Source: CAZIRF01 sp964541755
GTDB taxonomy: Bacteria; Spirochaetota; Spirochaetia; Treponematales; Breznakiellaceae
Reading direction: 5' to 3'
Length of the DNA: 64,000 bases
Assembly: GCA_964541755.1 (NCBI GenBank)
Contig: CAZIRF010000004.1
Coordinates: 1 to 64,000, forward strand
The notes beneath the pieces were generated by a model. The model was not told the origin of the DNA, made no database searches, and saw only the letters and a program-made list of their open reading frames with translations. Positions 25,934 to 34,901 of this stretch are shown here, in pieces (positions within the stretch are counted from its first letter, which is position 1; each line of letters starts with the position of its first letter). Position numbers and translations under genes: made by a program.

Positions 25934-25960
25934 GAAAAAAGCCGGCCACAAGGAGCCGGC
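25934..25960 (-). terminator. Intrinsic terminator after membrane protein gene
   Basis: Minus strand: GCCGGC (25955-25960), 8-nt loop, GCCGGC (25941-25946), then a run of T. It lies about 60 bp past the stop at 26021. Confidence 0.75.
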
Positions 25961-26020
25961 GTGTAAAAGGCATCGGAAGGCGACCGATATCTACCGGCAG
26001 CCCTCCGGAAAAATCGGCCT

Positions 26021-26590
26021 TTAAACGTTATTCGAAACAGTTTTATAGATATAGGCCCGCGCACCAACCATGATACACGAAGCGGCAATGGAAATAATCG
26101 CGGCAAGAAAATAACCAATGGCAGGAATGGCAGCGAGGATGCCCGAGACAATGCTCAAAGCGAGACCCAAAATCAAGAGCCCGAAGAACATGGGCATTTT
26201 GCTTCCATAGGTGGCCTTGTAGCTGGCGCGAATCGCCTCGAGGGGGCCCATTTCCTTGTCCAGTGTAAAGAGGATGGACTGTGACCACGCGATGGCAAGA
26301 ATAAAGTTGAGGCCGCCGAGGGAACCAACCGTTAAAAGACCAAAGGTCATGAAGAAGTCACCAATCTGCTCGCGATTCTTCTTGTCAAAGATTTCGGTCA
26401 TGCCGATCGCCTCGCCCCGGGCTATCTTGATAACCAGCTTCGACATACCGATAATGGTGCCCAGATTCAGGTAGGGAATCCAACAGGTCAAGACAAAGAG
26501 AAGAGAGTTGACGATAATCGGCAGGGCATTTTTAAGCCCCATCTGGATGGCCTCGCTAAAAAAGCCCCCGATTTTCACACGATTTTCCAT
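26021..26590 (-). CDS. Small polytopic membrane protein
   Basis: A 189-residue protein with about four hydrophobic segments (around 22-50, 83-105, 128-150 and 150-178). The layout resembles small DUF4013/DUF975-like membrane proteins, but no diagnostic motif is seen. The ATG has AAAAGGAG upstream. It is divergent from the DNA glycosylase gene and ends at an intrinsic terminator, so it is probably monocistronic. Function unknown. Confidence 0.7.
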   Translation of the reverse strand: MENRVKIGGFFSEAIQMGLKNALPIIVNSLLFVLTCWIPYLNLGTIIGMSKLVIKIARGEAIGMTEIFDKKNREQIGDFFMTFGLLTVGSLGGLNFILAIAWSQSILFTLDKEMGPLEAIRASYKATYGSKMPMFFGLLILGLALSIVSGILAAIPAIGYFLAAIISIAASCIMVGARAYIYKTVSNNV

Positions 26591-26721
26591 GAAAATCTCC
26601 TTTTTGGACCCGCTTCCCGGCAGCCGGTCCGTCTATGGTGTAATATGCCCCCGGAAAGGCACTCTTATCATTATTGAGCAGCAATCAAGATAGTCAAGTA
26701 TTTTTTGCACAGGAGCCCTCC

Positions 26722-27369
26722 ATGAATCAACACGCCCCCCTCTGCAAGCTGTATGAAGAACTTTTCGAGTGCTACGGCCCGCGTGGGTGGTGGCCGCTCA
26801 TCGAATGCGGGTACCACCCCGGCGACTACACGTATCCGCAGAGCAATCATCAACGCTTTGAGATAGCACTCGGCGCCATCCTCACCCAAAACACGGCGTG
26901 GGGAAACGCAAAACGGGCCGTTCATGCATTGGAAGAATCTGGGCTGATGGATCCTGCGGCCCTTATGAATGCGCCAATCGCCCTCGTCGAGGAGCTGGTG
27001 CGGCCCTCGGGATACTGGCGTATGAAGGCCCGCAAAGTGAAGGAGTATGCACAGTTTGCGGCAGCTGCGGGCGGCACAGCGCCGTCGCGCAAGGCCCTGC
27101 TGGCAATATGGGGCATCGGCCCCGAAACGGCAGACGACATACTCCTCTACGCCTGGAAGGAAGCGATATGTGTCGTCGATGCCTACACAAAACGCCTCTT
27201 TGTCTCTCGCGGCCTCATCGGGGAAGGGGCCTCATACGACGATATTCAAACACTCTGCCACACACAACTCCCGCAAGAGGTTCCCCTTCTCCAGGAGTTT
27301 CACGCCCTTATCGTCCAGTGGGGCAAGGAAAACCCGCCCTCACGTCTCAAGAAACTCGTTCTTGCATAA
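26722..27369 (+). CDS. HhH-GPD DNA glycosylase, MagIII/EndoIII-like
   Basis: A 215-residue helix-hairpin-helix glycosylase. LTQNTAW near residue 55 and the hairpin LLAIWGIGPETADDILLYAW (126-145) are followed by the catalytic aspartate D153 in VVDAYTKRLF. The position of the EndoIII lysine is Glu135 (GPETAD), and there is no C-terminal four-cysteine Fe-S cluster. Both features resemble the 3-methyladenine glycosylase MagIII more than EndoIII. It likely removes alkylated bases. AGGAG supports the ATG at 26722; the frame extends upstream without a site. Confidence 0.85.
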   Translation: MNQHAPLCKLYEELFECYGPRGWWPLIECGYHPGDYTYPQSNHQRFEIALGAILTQNTAWGNAKRAVHALEESGLMDPAALMNAPIALVEELVRPSGYWRMKARKVKEYAQFAAAAGGTAPSRKALLAIWGIGPETADDILLYAWKEAICVVDAYTKRLFVSRGLIGEGASYDDIQTLCHTQLPQEVPLLQEFHALIVQWGKENPPSRLKKLVLA

Positions 27370-27400
27370 AAAAGGCCCGGGCGTCATGCCCGGGCCTTTT
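27370..27400. terminator. Bidirectional intrinsic terminator
   Basis: AAAAGGCCCGGGC (27370-27382) pairs with its complement (27388-27400) around GTCAT. It ends both the glycosylase gene and the convergent oad operon. Confidence 0.9.
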
Positions 27401-27426
27401 CTATAAATCAACACTGTACGGGATTA

Positions 27427-27498
27427 CTATCCCGCGTATACAGCAATCATGACGCCGGCCGCTATGGCGGTGCCGGCGGCACCGCAGGTTACGCGTTA
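27427..27498 (-). pseudogene. In-frame relic of an oadB 3' end
   Basis: Directly after the oadB stop (TGA, then TAA) the same frame continues for 22 sense codons and ends in TAG. Positions 27440-27475 are identical to 27512-27547 inside oadB (36 bp, offset 72). The relic encodes the same last 14 residues (TAIAAGVMIAVYAG), but the four final codons VYAG all differ at third positions. This suggests two once-functional, diverged oadB copies joined by recombination. Confidence 0.7.
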
Positions 27499-28911
27499 TC
27501 AGCCTGCATAAACAGCAATCATGACGCCGGCCGCTATGGCGGTGCCGATGACGCCGGCCACGTTGGGACCCATGGCGTGCATCAAGAGGAAGTTCCCCGG
27601 GTCCTCTTCCATGCCCACGCGATTTACGACACGCGAGGCCATGGGAACGGCAGAAACACCAGCCGCGCCGATAAGCGGGTTGATCTTCTCCTTGAGGAAG
27701 AGGTTCATGAGCTTCGCCACAAGGACGCCGGTACCACTCGCGATACAGAAGGCCATAAGGCCCAGTACGACGATCGACAAGGATGAAGCGTTCAAGAACT
27801 TCTCGGGGGTCATCTGCGAACCGACGCCGAGCGAGAGGAATATCGAGACGATATTCAGAAGCTCGTTCTGCAAAGTCTTCGACATGCGCTCGACGATGCC
27901 CAGCTCACGGATGAAGTTGCCGAAGGCCAGACAACCGATAAGGGGTGCTGCCGACGGTATCAGCAAGATGGCAAGAACCAGGATGCTCAAGGGGAAGAGG
28001 ATCTTCTCGACCTTGGAGACATGGCGCAGCTGCTTCATGCGGATAAGGCGCTCACTCTTTGTGGTGAGCCCCTTCATGATGGGCGGCAGTATGAGCGGAA
28101 CAAGGGCCATGTAGGAGTAGGCCGCAACCGCTACCGTCGCCATAAGATGGGGAGCGAGCTTTGCCGCGATGTAGATGGTCGTGGGACCGTCAGCACCGCC
28201 GATGATGGCCACCGCACAAGCTTCCTTCATCGTGAAGTCGAAACCGGGGATGAAGTTGAAGGCAGTGATGCCAAAGAGGGTCCCGAAAACGCCGAACTGG
28301 GCCGCGCCGCCAAGGATGGCGGTCTTGGGGTTGGCGATGAGGGGCCCGAAGTCGGTAAGGGCCCCGATACCCATGAAGATGATGAGGGGGAAGAATTCGT
28401 TCCCTACACCGGACTCATAGATAATGTGGAGGAAGCCGTGGGGTCCGTGTCCCATTGCGGCGAAGGGGATGTTCACAAAGACCGTCCCGAAGCCGATGGG
28501 GATGAGCAGGAGGGGCTCGAAGTTCTTCGCCGCACCCAGCCAGATGATGAGGAAGCCTACCGCTATCATCATGAGCTCTTGCCAGCCAAAGACTGTCGTC
28601 ATCCCGCCATCCGGGGTATCCTTCTCGAGCTTATCATTGAAGAAGGCGTAGATACCCGTGGTCTCCACGATGTTTTTGAAGAAGCCACCAAGGGAGATGC
28701 GGGGGATGTCCTCGCTGCCCGGGATGATGGCATGTTTGCCGGTAGCGACCGGGGCGGCCGTGGCCCCCCCGGTCGTTTCCGCGGACGCCACTTCGATGCC
28801 CGCCTTCACCTGGGCGAAGGCGCGGGGCATGAACGAAAAGGCGAACGCAGCGGCGACCATCACCAAGGAAATCTTGAGGACGGCCTGTCCGTTTTTGCGC
28901 AAATTCAACAT
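27499..28911 (-). CDS. oadB: Oxaloacetate decarboxylase beta subunit (Na+ pump)
   Basis: A 470-residue polytopic membrane protein with an N-terminal signal-like segment and about ten hydrophobic segments. The family motif GGADGPTTIY and the C-terminal region GVSAVPMASRVVNRVG are conserved; these are near the Na+ and carboxybiotin sites in OadB/GcdB/MmdB. It couples decarboxylation of carboxybiotin to Na+ export. It is third in oadG-oadA-oadB. Substrate could be oxaloacetate or a related acid; OadA-type alpha favours oxaloacetate. The region just past the stop repeats its 3' end. Confidence 0.93.
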   Translation of the reverse strand: MLNLRKNGQAVLKISLVMVAAAFAFSFMPRAFAQVKAGIEVASAETTGGATAAPVATGKHAIIPGSEDIPRISLGGFFKNIVETTGIYAFFNDKLEKDTPDGGMTTVFGWQELMMIAVGFLIIWLGAAKNFEPLLLIPIGFGTVFVNIPFAAMGHGPHGFLHIIYESGVGNEFFPLIIFMGIGALTDFGPLIANPKTAILGGAAQFGVFGTLFGITAFNFIPGFDFTMKEACAVAIIGGADGPTTIYIAAKLAPHLMATVAVAAYSYMALVPLILPPIMKGLTTKSERLIRMKQLRHVSKVEKILFPLSILVLAILLIPSAAPLIGCLAFGNFIRELGIVERMSKTLQNELLNIVSIFLSLGVGSQMTPEKFLNASSLSIVVLGLMAFCIASGTGVLVAKLMNLFLKEKINPLIGAAGVSAVPMASRVVNRVGMEEDPGNFLLMHAMGPNVAGVIGTAIAAGVMIAVYAG

Positions 28912-28928
28912 ATCAATATCGTTCCTTA

Positions 28929-30698
28929 TCAGCCGATCTGGGCCACGGGCTGCTGGGCCGTGACGGCAGTTCCGGAGGCGACGAGGAAGTGGACGGATCC
29001 GGCACCGGTGGCCTTGATCTCGAGTTCCATCTTCATCGATTCAATGATCATGATCGTGTCCCCGCTGGAGACACTGGCGCCCTCGGCAACGGCGTGGCGC
29101 ACGATGGTGCCGGCAACCGGAGAGGGAACGGAAGCGCCACCGGCTGCGGGGGCAGCGGCAGGAGCTGCGGCAGCAGGGGCGGCGCCGGTAGCGGGGGAAA
29201 CCGCCATGGTTCCTTCGGGGCGAACCATGACGTTGTAATCCGTGCCGTTGACGTTGACCACGTACTTTTCGGCGCTGCCGGCGGCCGCGGGGGCGGCTGC
29301 TGCGGGAGCGGCTGCAGGGGCTGCGGCTTCGGCGGTAAACTTCACGGGGCCATCAGCACGCTTCTTGAAGAAGTCCGGGGCCACCTTGGGGAACATCGCG
29401 TAGGTGAGGACGTCCTCGACGGCGACAGAATCGGTGCCCAAGAGCTTCTTGGTCTCGGCCTCGAGCTTGTCGAACTCGTTGGGGATGTCGTCGGCGGGGC
29501 GGTGGGTGATCATCGCGTCCATCTTGAGGGTCTCGAGGGCCTTCTTGACGACCGCTTCGTTCTTGGGAGCGGGGCAGGCGCCGTACTTGCCGACCAAAAG
29601 ATCCATGGATTCGCCGGTGAGCTTGTTGTAGCGACCAAAGAGCACGTTGAAGACGGCCTGGGTACCGACAATCTGGCTCGTGGGGGTAACGAGGGGAGGA
29701 TAACCGAAGTCCTTCTGGACAATGGCAATTTCCTTGAGAACGTCGTCGATCTTGTCGGCAGCGCCCTGCTCTTTGAGCTGGCTCTCGAGGTTGGAGAGCA
29801 TGCCGCCGGGGACCTGCGAGACGAGGATACGGGTGTCGGCCCCGAGGAAGCTCGACTCGAACTTGCGGTACTTCTTGCGGATGTCGCGGAAGTATTCGGC
29901 AATCTCGAGCAGGAGGTTGGTGTCATAACCGGTATCGAACTCGGTGCCCTTGAAGATCTCGACCATGGTTTCGGTCGGGGAGTGGCTCGTACCCATGGCC
30001 AAGGAGGAGATGACGGTGTCGAGGATATCGGCACCGGCCTCGGCGGCCTTGGTGAGGGTGGCAACAGACATGCCGGTGGTGGCGTGGGAGTGGACCTCGA
30101 TGGGGAGCCCTACTTCTTTTTTGAGAGCCTTCACGAGTTCATAGGCATCCCAGGGTTTGAGGAGACCGGCCATGTCCTTGATGCAGAGGGAGTCGGCACC
30201 CTCGCCGGCGAGTTCCTTGGCGAGCTCGACGTACTTGGGGATGGTGTGGAAGGGGGTCGTCGCATAGGAGATGGTAGCCTGAACGTGCTTGCCGGTCTTC
30301 TTGGCGGCAACGGTGGCGGCCTTGAAATTGCGGGGATCGTTGACCGCATCGAAAATGCGGAAGACATCAACGCCATTCTTTGCAGCAGCCTCGACGAACT
30401 TGGCAACCACATCGTCGGCATAGTGGCGGTAGCCCAGAAGGTTCTGGCCACGCAGGAGCATCATGATCTTGGTATTGGGAAGGGCCTTCTTGAGCTGGCG
30501 GAGGCGCTCCCAGGGATCTTCGTTGAGGAAGCGGATGCAGGAATCGAAGGTGGCGCCGCCCCAGGCTTCGAGGGCGAAATAGCCGACCTTGTCGAGTTTT
30601 TCGCAGATCGACAGCATGTCGGCGGTGACCATGCGGGTCGCGAGGAGGGACTGGTGTGCGTCACGAAGGACGAGATCGGTGAGTTGGACTTTGGCCAT
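28929..30698 (-). CDS. oadA: Oxaloacetate decarboxylase alpha subunit, biotinylated
   Basis: A 589-residue protein. The carboxyltransferase domain starts with VLRDAHQSLLATRM and contains the carboxylated-lysine region CIKDMAGLLKP and the metal-binding HSHATTGM. An Ala/Pro-rich linker (about 450-470 and 515-535) leads to a biotinyl domain with ESMKMELEI near the C-terminus. BirA, encoded at 52.6 kb, is the likely biotin ligase. The gene sits 3 bp after oadG and 17 bp before oadB. Confidence 0.96.
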   Translation of the reverse strand: MAKVQLTDLVLRDAHQSLLATRMVTADMLSICEKLDKVGYFALEAWGGATFDSCIRFLNEDPWERLRQLKKALPNTKIMMLLRGQNLLGYRHYADDVVAKFVEAAAKNGVDVFRIFDAVNDPRNFKAATVAAKKTGKHVQATISYATTPFHTIPKYVELAKELAGEGADSLCIKDMAGLLKPWDAYELVKALKKEVGLPIEVHSHATTGMSVATLTKAAEAGADILDTVISSLAMGTSHSPTETMVEIFKGTEFDTGYDTNLLLEIAEYFRDIRKKYRKFESSFLGADTRILVSQVPGGMLSNLESQLKEQGAADKIDDVLKEIAIVQKDFGYPPLVTPTSQIVGTQAVFNVLFGRYNKLTGESMDLLVGKYGACPAPKNEAVVKKALETLKMDAMITHRPADDIPNEFDKLEAETKKLLGTDSVAVEDVLTYAMFPKVAPDFFKKRADGPVKFTAEAAAPAAAPAAAAPAAAGSAEKYVVNVNGTDYNVMVRPEGTMAVSPATGAAPAAAAPAAAPAAGGASVPSPVAGTIVRHAVAEGASVSSGDTIMIIESMKMELEIKATGAGSVHFLVASGTAVTAQQPVAQIG

Positions 30699-30701
30699 CA
30701 G

Positions 30702-30956
30702 TTAGCTCCCTTGTTTGTTGCGGTACTGTTTGACCGCGGCTGATATGGCTGCCATAACGGCAGAGTTGGTTCCTGCGGCCCGTGCGGGGGCGGCAGATAC
30801 TTGTGCTGGTTCTGATTCCTTGTCCCATCCAAGGGCCTGAATGGCCTTGGCAACAAGGGTCATGAATGCAATCAGGATAAGAAGGAAGGAAATGACGATT
30901 CCCATCCCCAAGAGCGCCAGTATGGCGCTCTGTCCGAACATCTCGGCTATAGTCAT
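30702..30956 (-). CDS. oadG: Oxaloacetate decarboxylase gamma subunit
   Basis: An 84-residue protein with one N-terminal transmembrane helix (about 12-38) and a short polar tail, as in OadG, which anchors the alpha subunit to beta. Identification rests on size, topology and first position in the oadGAB operon. GGGAGG lies 4 nt before the ATG. Confidence 0.88.
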   Translation of the reverse strand: MTIAEMFGQSAILALLGMGIVISFLLILIAFMTLVAKAIQALGWDKESEPAQVSAAPARAAGTNSAVMAAISAAVKQYRNKQGS

Positions 30957-31168
30957 GCTACCTCCCGCAGTATCTGCGTTTGTTTTTCGGGAAGAATACC
31001 CGGAAAGAAGTATCAGTATGACATTTCCCGGATATTTGTGGGAACTGTAGCAGAAAAGTCATTTATTATTCAAGGAGCCGAAGTGTTTTCAGCCTTCCAA
31101 GAGCGGGCAGTCTTCGGTATACTTTCAAAAACTGTCACGTTGGAAACGTATATGAATGGAGGACACTG
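30957..31168. other. Divergent promoter region oadG / phosphohexomutase
   Basis: The spacer holds GGGAGG for oadG and GGAGG for the mutase. A TATACT (31118-31123) preceded 17 bp earlier by TTCCAA may be the mutase promoter. No operator palindrome is obvious. Confidence 0.4.
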
Positions 31169-32926
31169 ATGGAAAGAGACGCACTCCGCGCCCGCGCGCA
31201 GGATTATATCGTAAAAGAGTCGGATGAGGGATTCCGCAGCGAGCTCAAGGCCCTTTTGGACGCCGAAAACTGGACCGAACTCGAAGACCGCCTCTACCGC
31301 GATCTCGAATTCGGCACCGGCGGCCTTCGCGGCGTCATCGGCGGCGGCTGGAACCGCATGAACAGCTTCGTCGTCAAGCGCGCAACCCAGGGGCTGGCCA
31401 CGTATCTGGTCAAAAATGTCACGGGCAAGAGCCTCTCTGCCGCCATCGCCTTTGACTCTCGCAATTATTCGGATACCTTCGCCGAGGCAGCCGCCCTCGT
31501 ATTCGCCGCCAACGGTATCAAGACATACCTTTTCTCTTCCATGCGCCCCACCCCCGAGCTCTCCTTTGCCATTCGGCACCTGGGCTGCGATACAGGCATC
31601 GTCGTTACCGCCAGCCACAACCCGCCGCAGTACAACGGCTACAAGGCCTACTGGGGCGACGGTGGGCAAGTCATTCCGCCGCACGACAAGGGCATCATCG
31701 CGGAAGTCAATGCCGTAAGCGAAGTAAAGAGCATGGACCGCGCCGAAGCCCTCTCCAAGGGGCTCTTGGTCATTATCGACAAGGACGTGGATATCCCCTA
31801 TGCGGATATGGTTCGCTCGCAGCTCTTCCGCCCGGCTCTCATCAAGGAAAAGGCGAAGGATGTTTCCATCGTCTACACCCCCCTCCACGGGACCGGCGCC
31901 ATGCACGTCGAAGGGGTGTTGGGCAGCCTGGGGCTCAGCGTCAAAACCGTCCCCGAGCAGCGTGAAGGCGACGGCAACTTCCCCACCGTCTCCTTCCCCA
32001 ACCCGGAAGAGGCCGACGCCCTCAAGATGGCCCTCGCCATGGGCGAACGCGAAAAAGCGGACGTCGTCATGGCCACCGACCCGGACTCCGACCGTCTGGG
32101 CATCGCCGTCCCCGACAAGAGCGGGAAATTCACCCTGGTAAGCGGCAACCAGCTGGGCGTTCTCCTTGCCGACTACCTCTTCCTCTCGCGCAAAGAGCTG
32201 GGCCGCATGCCGGCGAAGCCCGCCATGGTCAACACGATCGTTACCACCGGCATGCAGAAACTCGTGGCCGAAAGCTACGGGGTCGAATGCATCGAGTGCC
32301 TTACCGGCTTCAAATGGATCGCCGCCGTCATGGCCGAATGCGAGAGCAACGGCAGCGGCAAAGAGGTCGTCTTTGGGACCGAAGAGAGCTACGGCTTCCT
32401 CGTCGAAGACGAGGTACGCGACAAGGACGCGGTCTCTGCCGCGGCCATGACCGCCGAAATGACCCTCTACTGGAGAAGCATGGGCAAAAGCCTGCTTGAC
32501 CGCCTCGATGAACTCTACATCAAGCACGGTTTCTGGCAGGAGTTCGGTATTTCCAAGTACTTCCAGGGCGCCGGAGGATCTGCGACCATGAAGGGCATAA
32601 TGGAAGAATACCGCAACAAACCCCCTGCCAGCCTCGGCGGGCTCAAGGTCGTCAAGGTGCGGGACATCCAACGCTCGGTCTCCTTCGCCCCGGATTCAAA
32701 AGACAAGACCGAAGCCGTGGCCTTTCCCAAGAGCGACGTCCTCCAGTTCTACCTGGAAGACGGCACCATTGTGAGCGCACGGCCCAGCGGCACGGAACCC
32801 AAGATCAAGTTCTACGCAAGCTGCTGCACACCGGTTGTAAATGGCGACCTCGCCGCCGCCCGCTCCACTGCCACCACCAAGCTCAAGGCCATCGAAGCGG
32901 ATATCCGCGCGGTAATCGGTAACTGA
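31169..32926 (+). CDS. Phosphoglucomutase/phosphomannomutase
   Basis: A 585-residue alpha-D-phosphohexomutase. The active-site serine loop is TASHNPPQYNGYKAYW, the metal-binding loop DPDSDRLG, the sugar-binding loop GTEESYGF, and the phosphate-binding loop RPSGTEPKIKFY. The length and YGFLVEDEVRDKDAV region resemble PgcA-type enzymes of Firmicutes and spirochaetes. It interconverts hexose-1- and hexose-6-phosphates; glucose versus mannose preference is not settled. GGAGG precedes the ATG. The exonuclease gene follows after 1 bp. Confidence 0.94.
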   Translation: MERDALRARAQDYIVKESDEGFRSELKALLDAENWTELEDRLYRDLEFGTGGLRGVIGGGWNRMNSFVVKRATQGLATYLVKNVTGKSLSAAIAFDSRNYSDTFAEAAALVFAANGIKTYLFSSMRPTPELSFAIRHLGCDTGIVVTASHNPPQYNGYKAYWGDGGQVIPPHDKGIIAEVNAVSEVKSMDRAEALSKGLLVIIDKDVDIPYADMVRSQLFRPALIKEKAKDVSIVYTPLHGTGAMHVEGVLGSLGLSVKTVPEQREGDGNFPTVSFPNPEEADALKMALAMGEREKADVVMATDPDSDRLGIAVPDKSGKFTLVSGNQLGVLLADYLFLSRKELGRMPAKPAMVNTIVTTGMQKLVAESYGVECIECLTGFKWIAAVMAECESNGSGKEVVFGTEESYGFLVEDEVRDKDAVSAAAMTAEMTLYWRSMGKSLLDRLDELYIKHGFWQEFGISKYFQGAGGSATMKGIMEEYRNKPPASLGGLKVVKVRDIQRSVSFAPDSKDKTEAVAFPKSDVLQFYLEDGTIVSARPSGTEPKIKFYASCCTPVVNGDLAAARSTATTKLKAIEADIRAVIGN

Positions 32927-32927
32927 T

Positions 32928-33716
32928 ATGGCGACGTACACCTGGCTCCCCGACGCATTCATCCCGCCGCCTCATCAGCCGGAGCCGGTGTACGACAAAA
33001 ACGGCAAGGAAATTACCCCGCCCCGAGCCCCGATACCGGCCCGGCCGGTATTTACCGCCTTCGACCTTGAAACGACGGGCCTCGAAAAGACCCGGGACCG
33101 CATCGTCGAAATCGGGGCGGTAAAATTCGACGCAATGGGTGTTATCGCCCGCTTCAACGTCCTCATCAACCCCGGCATCCCCATGCCCCCCGAAGCCGGC
33201 CGCGTCAACGGCATCAGCGACGAGATGCTGGCAGACAAGCCGCCCATCGAAGAGGTCATGGGTGATTTTGTCGATTTTGTGGGAGACAGCATCCTCATCG
33301 CGCACAACGCGCCCTTCGACACGGGCTTCGTCAACGAAGCCCTTTCCATCCTGCACCGTCAAGTGGCAGAGGATCCGAGCCAGATGTCACTATTGGGGGG
33401 AAGCGGGGCTGATGATGCGCCCGGCGGCACCGGCGGCGATAACGCCGACGGCACTGACGGCGCCGTCACTGGAGGCCGGGAGCGAAAACGTCGCTGGCGA
33501 GCCCCCTGGCCCGCCCTGCCAAACCGTATAGTCGACACGCGCATTCTCGCCAAGGAGAGCTTTCCCAACCGCCCCAACTACAAGCTGCAGGACCTCGCGT
33601 CCTGGCTGGGCATTGAGGCGATTGCCGCGCACCGTGCCGAAGACGACGCACGCGTCTGCATGGACCTCTTCGTCAAATGCGTCGAAGCGATCAAATCCCG
33701 TCGTGGTACTCCGTAA
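32928..33716 (+). CDS. DnaQ-like DEDDh 3'-5' exonuclease
   Basis: A 262-residue exonuclease. Exo I is FDLETTGL, Exo II IAHNAPFDTGF, and Exo III HRAEDDARV, the DEDDh set. Between Exo II and III lies a Gly/Asp-rich, low-complexity insert (about residues 155-185) absent from typical epsilon subunits. An N-terminal ~40-residue proline-rich stretch also precedes the fold. It may proofread for DNA polymerase III or act in repair or RNA turnover. Co-transcribed with the mutase; the 3' end overlaps the convergent sigma gene by 26 nt. Confidence 0.88.
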   Translation: MATYTWLPDAFIPPPHQPEPVYDKNGKEITPPRAPIPARPVFTAFDLETTGLEKTRDRIVEIGAVKFDAMGVIARFNVLINPGIPMPPEAGRVNGISDEMLADKPPIEEVMGDFVDFVGDSILIAHNAPFDTGFVNEALSILHRQVAEDPSQMSLLGGSGADDAPGGTGGDNADGTDGAVTGGRERKRRWRAPWPALPNRIVDTRILAKESFPNRPNYKLQDLASWLGIEAIAAHRAEDDARVCMDLFVKCVEAIKSRRGTP

Positions 33717-34845
33717 GCTGGCGCACTGAGCGCAGCTTCATGATGGCTTTCTCCTGGATCTGGCGGACACGCTCGCGGGTAATGCCCAGCATCTTGCCCG
33801 TCTCCTCGAGGGTGAGGGGGCCTTCGCCGGTAAGCCCGTAACGCATCTGGATGATCTTCTGCTCGCGCTCTGGCAGCTGCAGGAGAACGTCGGTGAGGGT
33901 GTCCGTAAGGGCCATGGAGAAGACGGCCTCGGAGGGCTCTTCGAGGGTCTCGTCGCGGATAAGATCGGCAAGGCGGGTCACATTGTCGTCATCGACCGTG
34001 GTGTCCAGACTCGTCGTCTCCTGCGAGAGCTTCATGATCTCCTTGACCTTTTGGACCGTCAGGCCCAGGTACTCGGAGAGCTCGTCGGCAGTGGGATCGC
34101 GCCCAAAATCCTGGGTGAGCTGTTTTGCAACGAAGTAGCACTTTTTGATGGTATTGAGCATGTGGATGGGGATGCGGATGACCCTCCCCTTGTCTGCCAG
34201 GCTCTTGATAATGGCCTGCCGTATCCACCAAGTCCCGTAGGTCGAGAAGCGGCAGCCCCTCGTGTAATCGAAACGCTCGACCGCCTCGATAAGGCCGATA
34301 TTCCCCTCGTCGATAAGGTCCAGCAGCGAGAGTCCCCGGTGTTGGTAGTTCTTGGCGATGGAGACGACCAGACGCAGGTTGGCGTTGATCATCCGGTTTT
34401 TACAGGCCAAAAGCTGGGCTGCAAGGCGCTCGCGTTCTTTGGATACCAGGGCATCTGTCGTTTCGCGATCGTGATCCCGCTCGAAAACAGAAAGTTCTTC
34501 GCGCAGGTTGACTATCTGGGCCCCCAAAGCCTGCTCATCTTCCACCGTAAGCAGTGAAAAACGGGAAATCTGCTTGAGGTACAGGGCCAAGGGATCTGTC
34601 TCGCGGGGTGCCTTGGACGCCTTCGCCTTGGCCCGTGCCCTGGATCTGGATGCCACAGGTCGTTTGACAGAGGCCTTTTTGGCACTCCTGCCACCCGAAG
34701 AGGGAACAGAGAGCGCCACATCCGCCTTGGAGAGGGGGATATCCCCCCGCTCCGTATCGACCAAGCCGTGAAAAGCACTGTCAAAGCCGCATTCTGCCCC
34801 GGTAATCGCCAGACATTCTGCAATCAAAGTCCACCCCTCTTTCAT
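33691..34845 (-). CDS. Sigma-70 family factor, RpoD/RpoS-like
   Basis: A 384-residue sigma factor with region 1.2 (DPLALYLKQISRFSLL), region 2 (NLRLVVSIAKNYQHRG, LDLIDEGNIGLIEAVERFD, FSTYGTWWIRQAI), region 3, and region 4 (RYGLTGEGPLTLEETG, ITRERVRQIQEKA). It lacks the large non-conserved region of a ~600-residue primary sigma, so it is probably a group 2 factor or a small RpoD. The N-terminal 75 residues are basic and poorly conserved. No Shine-Dalgarno precedes the ATG; the 5' leader has a 21-bp palindrome. Confidence 0.88.
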   Translation of the reverse strand: MKEGWTLIAECLAITGAECGFDSAFHGLVDTERGDIPLSKADVALSVPSSGGRSAKKASVKRPVASRSRARAKAKASKAPRETDPLALYLKQISRFSLLTVEDEQALGAQIVNLREELSVFERDHDRETTDALVSKERERLAAQLLACKNRMINANLRLVVSIAKNYQHRGLSLLDLIDEGNIGLIEAVERFDYTRGCRFSTYGTWWIRQAIIKSLADKGRVIRIPIHMLNTIKKCYFVAKQLTQDFGRDPTADELSEYLGLTVQKVKEIMKLSQETTSLDTTVDDDNVTRLADLIRDETLEEPSEAVFSMALTDTLTDVLLQLPEREQKIIQMRYGLTGEGPLTLEETGKMLGITRERVRQIQEKAIMKLRSVRQLTEYHDGI

Positions 34846-34864
34846 AATAACGGTTTCTCACGAA

Positions 34865-34885
34865 CCGAAACCGGTCCGGTTTCGG
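34865..34885. promoter_or_regulatory. 21-bp palindrome in sigma-factor leader
   Basis: CCGAAACCGG, one base, then its perfect complement. It lies about 10-30 nt downstream of the predicted transcription start and 20 bp before the ATG, so it may be an operator or an RNA hairpin controlling the sigma gene. Confidence 0.6.
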
Positions 34886-34901
34886 GCTGTTCAGGTTTGA
34901 A

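Noticed and set aside
25797..26020. Small gene between the histidine kinase and the membrane protein gene
   Set aside because: The short open frames there contain the terminator and the kinase promoter and have no ribosome sites or motifs.
28989..30743. 584-codon open frame antisense to oadA
   Set aside because: It is the mirror of a strongly conserved gene with high third-position G+C; composition (Gly/Val/Glu-rich) and lack of motifs mark it as an artefact.
31070..32671. 533-codon open frame antisense to the phosphohexomutase
   Set aside because: Shadow of a gene with all four active-site loops on the other strand.
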